A DNA stretch of 14,300 nucleotides, from the NCBI GenBank assembly GCA_023418355.1, contig JAEZZU010000190.1:1-14300 (forward strand), in the 5' to 3' direction. The stretch is from Pseudomonadota bacterium (GTDB lineage Bacteria; Pseudomonadota; Gammaproteobacteria; Burkholderiales; Burkholderiaceae_C). Positions 1 to 6,563 of the stretch are shown piece after piece; position 1 is the stretch's first letter; each line of letters begins with the position of its first letter. The position numbers and the translations under genes are program-made. The notes below the pieces were generated by a model. That model ran no database searches. It saw only the letters and a program-made list of their open reading frames with translations, and was not told where the DNA came from.

Positions 1-217
1 TGTTTGGGGTTTGTATAGCCGAGTGCAGTCCGCATAGGAGCTGTAGGCTAGTCAAAACGGGGATTTTCGCATGTCCTGACCGCTCATGGCTTGAATGCTG
101 TCCAGCAAAAGCAGTGAATGGCTGCTAATGCCTGTGTCACGCAGGGGGAGGGAGATCCAGCAAAACGCCACCAGCAATGTGGTGGCGTTGAGAGGTAGAT
201 CAGCAGCAAGCTGCGAA
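1..217. other. Intergenic region downstream of the FimV-like gene
   Basis: I see no supported gene here. The reading frames that cross it overlap the 3' end of the FimV-like gene, lack a ribosome binding site and have the skewed composition of antisense or shifted frames. The only structure I recognise is a hairpin at 166-187 that can act as the terminator of the minus-strand gene. Bases 1-50 are too short to assign to a neighbour. Confidence 0.5.
161..187 (-). terminator. Probable Rho-independent terminator of the FimV-like gene
   Basis: A perfect 8-bp stem (CGCCACCA at 166-173 and TGGTGGCG at 180-187) encloses a 6-base loop. Read on the minus strand it is followed by TTTT (162-165). It lies about 30 bases after the TAA stop of the FimV-like gene. 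The T-tract is short, so termination strength is uncertain. Confidence 0.45.
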
Positions 218-2560
218 TTAACGGGGTCTGGCCGCAGGCGGCAGGTCACGCTCATCCATGATGAAAGCCTGCATTTCCATGTCCAGCGTCTGTGCCTCCG
301 AGCTGTGGAAGGGCGTGACGGTAGCTGCAGCAGGCGTAGCTGGCTGGCTGGCTGCTTCACTCAGATCCAGAGAGAGCTCTGCTACCAGCGCCTCATCGGG
401 TGCAAAGTGCTGCACAGGCTGGAAATGCGACTGGCCCGATTGCTGCTCCAGTGGTTCATGCACGGGCATGGTGCTGAGCAAGTTCAGATGCGCTTCATTC
501 AGTGAAAGCACCGGCGGCTGCTCAACAGCTACAGACTTTGCCGCAGTCTGAGCTGCCGCCATAGCCACAGGTGCTTCAGCAGGCATCACAGGCACTTCGG
601 GGAGGGCGATGGCAGGCTGCTCCAGCGCCATCTCTGCCGTAATTTCAGGCAGAGGGACTTCGGTAGGAGCCGTGCGCTTGCGACCCGGCATGGCACCACG
701 GCTGGCGGCAGGGGTGGTCTTGGTCAGGTTGTAGAGCATCAGCAGATCGTCAAACGCGGCCAGATCAAAGCGCTGCGCTGCCTCGCTCTTGCGCAGAATC
801 AGCTTGCGCAGCAGCTCCTGCACCTCGTCCGTGGGCCACAGTGCTTCAATCTGTGCCAGCACGTCAGGGTGGGCACTCCAGAGGTCACGCCCCTTGCGAG
901 AGAAACCGAGAAAGTCCGGAATGTTCACATTGAAGTGCTTCTGGAACTGCTGGCGCACTTCTTCGTAGGCATCCATGCGTCCCAGTCTGAAGAGCAGCTG
1001 CAGCAATTCCACATAGGCCAGTGGAGAAGATTTCTCATGCTCGGCAATATGTGCCTTGAGAATCTCAATGGCCTGGTCGTTTTCGCCAATGGAGGCATAA
1101 AACTCCGCCTGCTCCTGCACGTCAAACAAGGCCTGCGCGGTCAACACCTCGGTCAGCGGGAACATGGTGGCAGGTGCCAGTGGGGGCGGCTGGATGCTGG
1201 AGTCGGCAAACACCGTATCCGGGAACTGCGTGAGTTCCTGCGCCTGCGGCACACTGTCACGCGTGTGCGGAGCAATCCTTGCCATGGAGGCGACGGGCTG
1301 GGCCACGGGTTCTGCCTTCGTTGCAGCCACTGTGGGCACCACTGGTGCAGAGGGCACCTGGCCCTTGACCGTACTGGCAGCAGCGCTGTCCGTATCAATC
1401 TGCGTCAGGGCTTCAGAGTTCTCTACCGCCAGCACTGTGTTCGCCCAGTCGCTCTGTGCTTTCAGCCGCTCCTGACGCAGACGTTGCAGCAGCCAGGCAA
1501 TACAGGCCAGCGACAGCGCAAGCAGGCCCAGCGCGGCATGGACCCACGCGGGCAAACCAGCGTTCTGTGCCTCGACCAGCTGCCGTTGCAGGCTGGAAAT
1601 TTCCGTCAGATTGCTGGTCAGCTGCTTTTTGAGCGACAGCAACTGACCTTCCAGCGCATCGATGCGCTCAGTATTGGCCCGCAGCAGTGCCTGTGTGGCT
1701 TCAGAAATCGGAGGATCTGTTGCTGCGGTAGCATCAGGCGCAACCACATCAGGTACAGGTACAGCTGCAGCCGTTGCTGTGGAGCCATCTGCCGCTTGAT
1801 CTGCGCTTGCTGCGGCAGCAGGTTTTGCCTGCAGCCCCTCGAGGCCTTCCAGCGGCTCCATGCGCAGGCGCGAGCGACCTGCATCGGCAGCCTGTGCTTC
1901 AGCGCTGGTTGCTGGAGCAGCTGCTGGCTGTTGTGAGGGCTTGGCTGCTGTTTCTGGCGGGGCGGGAATATCTACCGTATCGGCCGCAGCCACCAGCGAG
2001 GGCACAAAGTACGCTGGCAGGCTGTTGTCCTGCGCTGCACGTGGGTTGACGGCGCGCTTGGCAGGGCGGCGCGGTGTGGTCGCAGCACGTGCAGTACTGG
2101 CTTGGTTGGAACTGGTGCTTGAAGCAGCCAGCGCAGCAGGGACGGGGGCTTCCGCCTGGATTTTGCTCAGGTCAATGGGCTGTACCGATGCAGCCATGGA
2201 GCCCGGAGGATCCGCAAAAAAGGTGTAGCTGCGCGTCATGGTGGCGGAGCATCCAGCACTGAGCTTGACGGTCAGCAAAGGCTCGTTGACCGGGAGGGTG
2301 GTGCGCACCCGCACGGAATTGCCTTGTGGCACGACCTTGAAGTCACTGCGGCCCAATGGGGTGTCGCCCATCAGGATGTCGGCAGACACACAGCTGGTTT
2401 CTGCCGTATGACCGGCATCTGGCTTGAGCTGGAAGACCAGATCCATGGGCGAACCCAGCTGCACATTGCCCTGGCTATTGCCTAGCGACAAGGCGCTGAC
2501 TTGCGAGGCAGCGGCAACACCACTGAGCAAAACGAGTAGATCACGAAGTTTCACGGTCAT
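218..2560 (-). CDS. FimV-like inner-membrane protein lacking an evident LysM domain
   Basis: The 780-residue protein has the overall FimV/HubP layout. A signal peptide covers about residues 1-23 (MTVKLRDLLV...SALSLG). A beta-rich N-terminal domain spans about 24-120 and holds Cys57 and Cys104, a possible disulfide. A long Ala/Pro-rich linker runs from 121 to 285, a coiled coil from about 287 to 333, one membrane segment from 336 to 357, and then a cytoplasmic part. The cytoplasmic part has a helical TPR-like block at about 476-545 (AEFYASIGENDQAIEILKAH). Family members such as FimV and TspA act in polar organisation, type IV pilus assembly and twitching. Unlike classical FimV, I see no LysM motif between the N-terminal domain and the membrane segment, and no clear FimV C-terminal motif, since the protein ends in DLPPAARPR. 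It may therefore be a FimV paralogue rather than FimV itself. The start is chosen because it gives a full signal peptide; the ribosome binding site is weak. Family assignment is firm, exact role is not. Confidence 0.8.
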   Translation of the reverse strand: MTVKLRDLLVLLSGVAAASQVSALSLGNSQGNVQLGSPMDLVFQLKPDAGHTAETSCVSADILMGDTPLGRSDFKVVPQGNSVRVRTTLPVNEPLLTVKLSAGCSATMTRSYTFFADPPGSMAASVQPIDLSKIQAEAPVPAALAASSTSSNQASTARAATTPRRPAKRAVNPRAAQDNSLPAYFVPSLVAAADTVDIPAPPETAAKPSQQPAAAPATSAEAQAADAGRSRLRMEPLEGLEGLQAKPAAAASADQAADGSTATAAAVPVPDVVAPDATAATDPPISEATQALLRANTERIDALEGQLLSLKKQLTSNLTEISSLQRQLVEAQNAGLPAWVHAALGLLALSLACIAWLLQRLRQERLKAQSDWANTVLAVENSEALTQIDTDSAAASTVKGQVPSAPVVPTVAATKAEPVAQPVASMARIAPHTRDSVPQAQELTQFPDTVFADSSIQPPPLAPATMFPLTEVLTAQALFDVQEQAEFYASIGENDQAIEILKAHIAEHEKSSPLAYVELLQLLFRLGRMDAYEEVRQQFQKHFNVNIPDFLGFSRKGRDLWSAHPDVLAQIEALWPTDEVQELLRKLILRKSEAAQRFDLAAFDDLLMLYNLTKTTPAASRGAMPGRKRTAPTEVPLPEITAEMALEQPAIALPEVPVMPAEAPVAMAAAQTAAKSVAVEQPPVLSLNEAHLNLLSTMPVHEPLEQQSGQSHFQPVQHFAPDEALVAELSLDLSEAASQPATPAAATVTPFHSSEAQTLDMEMQAFIMDERDLPPAARPR

Positions 2561-2750
2561 TCTTTGCCGTCAAAAGTTGACAAGCGCACTGCGTGCCGCG
2601 AATGCATCTCCCACCCCTATGCGCTCGCTGCAGTGCGTGATTCGAAAATGTATCAAACCGTCTTGCAAAAGCGCTTTGCCGCAAAACAATCCAGCGCTAA
2701 AAACTCTGGATGTGGCGCAATGAAAACTAAATGTCAATAAATGCTAACTA
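2561..2750. promoter_or_regulatory. Upstream region of the FimV-like gene
   Basis: This 190-bp gap between two minus-strand genes should hold the promoter of the FimV-like gene and the end of the DUF72 transcript. I see an 8-bp inverted repeat (CGCACTGC at 2585-2592 and GCAGTGCG at 2630-2637), but no convincing -35/-10 pair and no T-tailed hairpin. The FimV-like gene could therefore be partly read through from the DUF72 gene. Confidence 0.3.
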
Positions 2751-3806
2751 TCAAGATACAGTCTGAACTGTCTGGTGCGTCAGTGCCTGCAGGTGTTCTG
2801 CCAGCCGCTGAATCGACCGCGGTGCGCAGCCCTCGGCATCGTTACTGATAGTGACAAATGCCGCTTGACCAGCGCCAGTAATGCCTTTCACGGTCCGCGC
2901 CAGTACGGCCAGGGTGTGCGGGTCGGGTGTTCGAATTTCGTCAAAGGGCTGGTGCTTTTCCTGTGCCGCGGGGTAGCCAAAGGGGCCAAATACCGTATTC
3001 AGATTCCATCGGCAGACCAGTGGTGTGGGCCAGAGCTTGCGCAAGAGGGGCAACTGCTGCTCGATCGGCGGCATCTTGCCGTGCAGGCCCAGGCACAGTG
3101 TGGCGCCATGTGCCTTGAGCACCTGTACCAGCGCATCTTCGAGCAGCAGCGGATCGCGCACCTCGACCGCCACGATGACCTCCGGGGCCTGAGCAAGCGC
3201 CTGGCGCGTAGCCAGGAGCAAGGCCGCAAGCTGCTCGTGAAGCTGCGCCGTGTGCGAGAGCATGTCCCACGGCAGGGGACTGAGCTGATAGACCAGCACA
3301 CCCAGCCTGGAAGCCAGCCCTTGCAGCACAGGCTCCACAAACTGCTGCACGGCAAGACCTGCGTCCAGAAACACCGGGTTGCGCTGCTGGCCCTTGCCGT
3401 CTTCACCACGCACCAGCGCATCGGTCACCACGTTCGGGCATTTGACGACGAAGCGAAAGTCCTCCGGCACCTGTGCTGCCATCTGCGCGTACTGCTCCGC
3501 GCTCAAGGGCCGCCAGAAACTGCGATCGACGCAAACCGTGCGCATCAACGGGTGCTGTGCCAAAGCCGTCAGCCCCTTACGCGACAGCACGCTGGGGTCG
3601 TATGCCCCATCCCACACCAGCCCGTCCCAGCCGGGGTAGGACCAGGTAGATACCCCCATGCGCAGCTGCGGTGGCATGGCCCGCGCCAGAGCCCGCAGTG
3701 CCTCGGACGGCACCGCTGCCTGCACGCCTTGGGGCTTGCGCGCGGACTTCACAGCCGGGGCCGGGGAGGGCAGTGGCGCATCTGCGCCAAACAGATCGTC
3801 TTGCAT
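2751..3806 (-). CDS. DUF72 (YecE-like) TIM-barrel family protein
   Basis: The 351-residue protein carries the hallmarks of DUF72. These are an N-terminal barrel strand GVSTWSYPGWDGLVW (51-65), the segment VDRSFWRPLSAEQY (93-106), FRFVVKCPNVVT (117-128) and the C-terminal VTISNDAEGCAPRSIQRLAE (318-337), which matches the family's conserved N-[N/D]-x-x-x-G-x-A-P region. The family adopts a TIM barrel of the xylose-isomerase/endonuclease IV type. Its biochemical function is unknown to me, so none is assigned. The frame is open 83 codons further upstream, but that extension overlaps the start of tex on the other strand and has an atypical sequence. The ATG at 3806 gives the expected N-terminus, although no Shine-Dalgarno is obvious. 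The N-terminus MQDDLFGADAPLP is a short disordered lead before the barrel and resembles a sliding-clamp binding peptide (see findings). Confidence 0.85.
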   Translation of the reverse strand: MQDDLFGADAPLPSPAPAVKSARKPQGVQAAVPSEALRALARAMPPQLRMGVSTWSYPGWDGLVWDGAYDPSVLSRKGLTALAQHPLMRTVCVDRSFWRPLSAEQYAQMAAQVPEDFRFVVKCPNVVTDALVRGEDGKGQQRNPVFLDAGLAVQQFVEPVLQGLASRLGVLVYQLSPLPWDMLSHTAQLHEQLAALLLATRQALAQAPEVIVAVEVRDPLLLEDALVQVLKAHGATLCLGLHGKMPPIEQQLPLLRKLWPTPLVCRWNLNTVFGPFGYPAAQEKHQPFDEIRTPDPHTLAVLARTVKGITGAGQAAFVTISNDAEGCAPRSIQRLAEHLQALTHQTVQTVS

Positions 3807-3824
3807 AGATGATGAAATTTTGAG

Positions 3825-3876
3825 CGATTTTGGCCTCCAGGGCAGAACTGGCGCGCGCGAACAGCTATCAAATGTG
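3825..3876 (-). repeat. Comamonadaceae-type short palindromic intergenic repeat, copy A
   Basis: Read on the minus strand it has the order ATTTGATAGCTG, a GC-rich arm, then CTGGAGGCCAAAAT. This is the arrangement of a short imperfect palindrome that I recall from many Comamonadaceae intergenic regions. It matches copies at 6421-6470 and 9036-9082 in the ATAGCT box and in the GCC-plus-A/T end. It lies between the divergent DUF72 and tex starts, so it is part of both leader or promoter regions. The middle of this copy is strongly diverged. Confidence 0.45.
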
Positions 3877-3963
3877 AGGATATGTGTTTGTGAGCGGAGA
3901 CTGCGCCCGTCTATGGCAAACTTGCGCGCTTTCGGAGCTACAGCGCCAAGGGGCGCGCAACGC

Positions 3964-6333
3964 ATGCAAAAAATCATTGGGCAGATTGCCGCAGAGATCA
4001 AAGTCAGTGCGCAGCAGGTCACAGCTGCCGTGGAATTGCTGGATGGCGGAGCCACCGTCCCTTTTATTGCCCGTTACCGCAAGGAAGTCACAGGCGGTCT
4101 GGACGACGTGCAGCTGCGCGAGCTGGAAGCACGCCTGTCCTACCTGCGTGAACTGGAAGACCGCCGCTGCGCCGTGCTCAAGGCGATTGACGAGCAGGGC
4201 AAGCTCACGGACGCACTGCGCTTGGCCATTGCCAATGCGCCGACCAAGCAGGAGCTGGAAGACATCTACCTGCCGTTCAAGCAAAAGCGCCGCACCAAGG
4301 GCCAGATCGCCAGAGAATTTGGCATTGAGCCGCTGGCCGACCAGCTGTTTGCCGACCCCACACTGGATCCACACGAAGCGGCCAAGGCTTTCTGCAAGCC
4401 AGCAACCACGCTGGACGATGGCAAGCCCGGCCCTGACTTTTCCACCACCTTTGCCGTGCTGGACGGCGTGCGCGACATCCTCTCCGAGCGCTGGGCCGAA
4501 GACGCCACGCTGGTGCAGAAGCTGCGCGAATGGCTGTGGCAGGATGGTCTGCTGCGCTCGCGCAAGGTCGATGGCAAGGACGAAAACGATGCCGAAGTCG
4601 CCAAGTTCCGCGACTATTTTGATTACGAAGAACCCATCTCCCGTGTGCCCTCGCACCGTGCGCTGGCGGTGTTCCGCGGCCGCGCGCTGGAGATTCTGGA
4701 AGTCAAGCTGGCCCAGCCTGAAGAGCCTGTGGTCGGCCAGCCCAGCCTGGCTGAAGGCCGCATTGCCATGCATCTGGGCTGGAGCCATGCCAAGCGCCCC
4801 GCGGACGATCTGATCCGCAAGTGCATTGCCTGGACCTGGCGCGTGAAGCTCAGCCTCTCGACCGAGCGCGATCTGTTCAGCCGCCTGCGCGAAGATGCTG
4901 AACACGTCGCCATCAAGGTGTTTGGCGACAACTTGCGCGACCTGCTGCTGGCCGCACCTGCAGGTGCCCGTACCGTGATGGGCCTGGACCCCGGAATCCG
5001 CACTGGCGTGAAAGTGGCTGTGGTGGACAGCACCGGCAAGCTGGTGGATACCGCCACGGTGTACCCGCACGAGCCGCGCAAGGACTGGGATGGTTCGCTG
5101 GCTGTGCTGGCACGTCTGGTGGAAAAGCATGGCGTGAACCTGATTGCCATTGGCAATGGCACGGCCAGCCGCGAAACCGACAAGCTGGCGGCAGACCTGA
5201 TCAAGCTGGCTGCCAAGGTGGGCAAGCAAGTGGAAAAGGTCGTGGTCAGCGAAGCCGGTGCTTCGGTCTATTCGGCCAGCGAATTTGCCTCGCAGGAGCT
5301 GCCTGATGTGGATGTGAGCCTGCGTGGCGCCGTCTCCATTGCCCGCCGCCTGCAGGACCCGCTGGCAGAACTGGTGAAGATTGACCCCAAGAGCATTGGC
5401 GTGGGCCAGTACCAGCACGACGTGAACCAGAGCGAACTGGCGCGCAAGCTGGACGCGGTGGTGGAAGACTGCGTGAACTCCGTGGGTGTGGACCTGAACA
5501 CGGCTTCCGTGCCGCTGCTCACCCGCGTGTCGGGCCTGAGCGGCTCGGTCGCGAAATCTGTAGTGCGCTGGCGCGATGCGAACGGGTCGTTCCGTAACCG
5601 CAAGCAGCTCATGGAAGTCTCGGGCCTGGGTGCCAAGACCTTTGAGCAGGCCGCAGGCTTTTTGCGCATTCGCGGTGGCGACAACCCACTGGACATGACC
5701 GGCGTTCACCCTGAAACCTACCCCGTGGTGGAGCAGATCATTGTGGCCACCGGCAAGCCCGTGGACCAGATCATGGGCCGCCCCGAAGTGCTCAAGCCCC
5801 TGAAGCCCGAGCAGTTTGCCAACGAGCAGTTCGGCCCCATCACGGTCAAAGACATTCTGAGCGAGCTGGAAAAGCCGGGCCGTGACCCACGCCCTGACTT
5901 TGTCGTCGCGCGCTTTAACGACGGCGTGGAAGACATCAAGGACCTCAAGGAAGGCATGATTCTGGAAGGCACGGTGAGCAACGTGGCCCAGTTCGGCGCC
6001 TTTGTGGACCTGGGGGTGCACCAGGACGGTCTGGTGCACGTGAGCCAGATGAGCCACAAGTTCATCGAAGACGCGCGCGAAGTGGTCAAGACCGGCCAGA
6101 TCGTCAAAGTCAAGGTGCTGGAGGTGGATGTGGCGCGCAACCGCATCAGCCTGACCATGAAGCTGGACGCCGCCCCCGCTCGCCGCGACGGCCCACGCGA
6201 CAACCGCTTTGAAGCCGCTGGCCGCAGCCAGCAAGGCCGTGGCGGCTACGCCCAGCCCCAGCGCAGAAACGATGCCCAGCCAGCCAGCGCCATGGCATCG
6301 GCCTTTGCCAAGCTGCAAGGCCTGAAGAAATAA
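3964..6333 (+). CDS. tex: Tex family transcription accessory / RNA-binding protein
   Basis: The 789-residue product is full length for Tex. The N-terminal helical domain has the signature DGGATVPFIARYRKEVTGG. A YqgF/RNase H-like domain starts near residue 337 (VMGLDPGIRTGVKVAVV) and includes IGNGTASRETD. A conserved block KIDPKSIGVGQYQHDVNQ lies near 472-489. Helix-hairpin-helix motifs follow at about 502-560 (DLNTASVPLLTRVSGLSG), and an S1 RNA-binding domain at about 659-731 (GTVSNVAQFGAFVDLGVHQD). The tail is rich in Arg, Gly and Gln and ends in AFAKLQGLKK. Tex is a conserved cytoplasmic nucleic-acid-binding protein linked to transcription and expression of toxin or stress genes; its exact reaction is not settled. 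The ATG at 3964 (MQKIIGQIAAEI) aligns with family N-termini and has AAGGGG about 10 bases upstream. An in-frame ATG at 3913 would add 17 residues. It appears monocistronic, with a hairpin terminator after the stop. Confidence 0.95.
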   Translation: MQKIIGQIAAEIKVSAQQVTAAVELLDGGATVPFIARYRKEVTGGLDDVQLRELEARLSYLRELEDRRCAVLKAIDEQGKLTDALRLAIANAPTKQELEDIYLPFKQKRRTKGQIAREFGIEPLADQLFADPTLDPHEAAKAFCKPATTLDDGKPGPDFSTTFAVLDGVRDILSERWAEDATLVQKLREWLWQDGLLRSRKVDGKDENDAEVAKFRDYFDYEEPISRVPSHRALAVFRGRALEILEVKLAQPEEPVVGQPSLAEGRIAMHLGWSHAKRPADDLIRKCIAWTWRVKLSLSTERDLFSRLREDAEHVAIKVFGDNLRDLLLAAPAGARTVMGLDPGIRTGVKVAVVDSTGKLVDTATVYPHEPRKDWDGSLAVLARLVEKHGVNLIAIGNGTASRETDKLAADLIKLAAKVGKQVEKVVVSEAGASVYSASEFASQELPDVDVSLRGAVSIARRLQDPLAELVKIDPKSIGVGQYQHDVNQSELARKLDAVVEDCVNSVGVDLNTASVPLLTRVSGLSGSVAKSVVRWRDANGSFRNRKQLMEVSGLGAKTFEQAAGFLRIRGGDNPLDMTGVHPETYPVVEQIIVATGKPVDQIMGRPEVLKPLKPEQFANEQFGPITVKDILSELEKPGRDPRPDFVVARFNDGVEDIKDLKEGMILEGTVSNVAQFGAFVDLGVHQDGLVHVSQMSHKFIEDAREVVKTGQIVKVKVLEVDVARNRISLTMKLDAAPARRDGPRDNRFEAAGRSQQGRGGYAQPQRRNDAQPASAMASAFAKLQGLKK

Positions 6334-6355
6334 GGCGGGATGCCTTGCCCACAAG

Positions 6356-6380
6356 GAGCTGCTTCGGCAGCTCTTTGTAT
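6356..6380 (+). terminator. Probable intrinsic terminator of tex (UUCG tetraloop hairpin)
   Basis: The stem GAGCTGC (6356-6362) pairs with GCAGCTC (6367-6373) around a TTCG tetraloop closed by C-G, a very stable type. It is followed by TTTGTATTT rather than a pure T-run. It lies 22 bases after the tex stop codon. Confidence 0.55.
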
Positions 6381-6420
6381 TTGGGGAGCAGTGGCGCTGC
6401 ACGGCAGGTGTCAGAGACTC

Positions 6421-6470
6421 AAAATCAATAGCTTTCAGAGCTTTTGTGACAAGCGTTACAGCCTGAAAAC
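6421..6470 (+). repeat. Comamonadaceae-type short palindromic intergenic repeat, copy B
   Basis: The sequence runs AAAATCAATAGCTTTCAGAG, then CTTTTGTGACAAGCGTTACA, then GCCTGAAAAC. It aligns closely with the reverse complement of the copy at 9036-9082, sharing AATAGCT, CAG, GCTTT, TTGA or GTGA, AAG, TTA and GCC in the same order and spacing. The inverted ends suggest a hairpin in RNA. It lies between tex and the permease gene. Confidence 0.5.
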
Positions 6471-6563
6471 ACTCACAAACCATGCACAGGCAGGCGTAAA
6501 AGCCTGACAGCTGGTGGTGCAGCGGCAATGCCATGCTTGCTGCCATCCCACATCTGCTGACCT

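Noticed and set aside
52..360. Minus-strand frame of 102 codons overlapping the FimV-like 3' end
   Set aside because: Its second half is somewhat hydrophobic (LNATTLLVAFCWISLPL), but it contains the presumed terminator hairpin, overlaps the FimV-like gene by over 140 bases and has no ribosome binding site.
869..1936. Plus-strand frame of 355 codons inside the FimV-like gene
   Set aside because: Its Cys/Arg/His/Gln-rich composition is typical of an antisense shadow; the minus-strand FimV-like protein explains the region.
3807..4055. N-terminal extension of the DUF72 gene by 83 codons
   Set aside because: It would overlap the tex start on the other strand and run through an intergenic repeat, and DUF72 family N-termini fit the ATG at 3806.
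3868..6546. Open frame of 892 codons antisense to tex
   Set aside because: It is rich in His, Gln, Ala and Leu, shows no domain, mirrors the codon bias of tex and covers the whole gene. Tex is unmistakable on the other strand.
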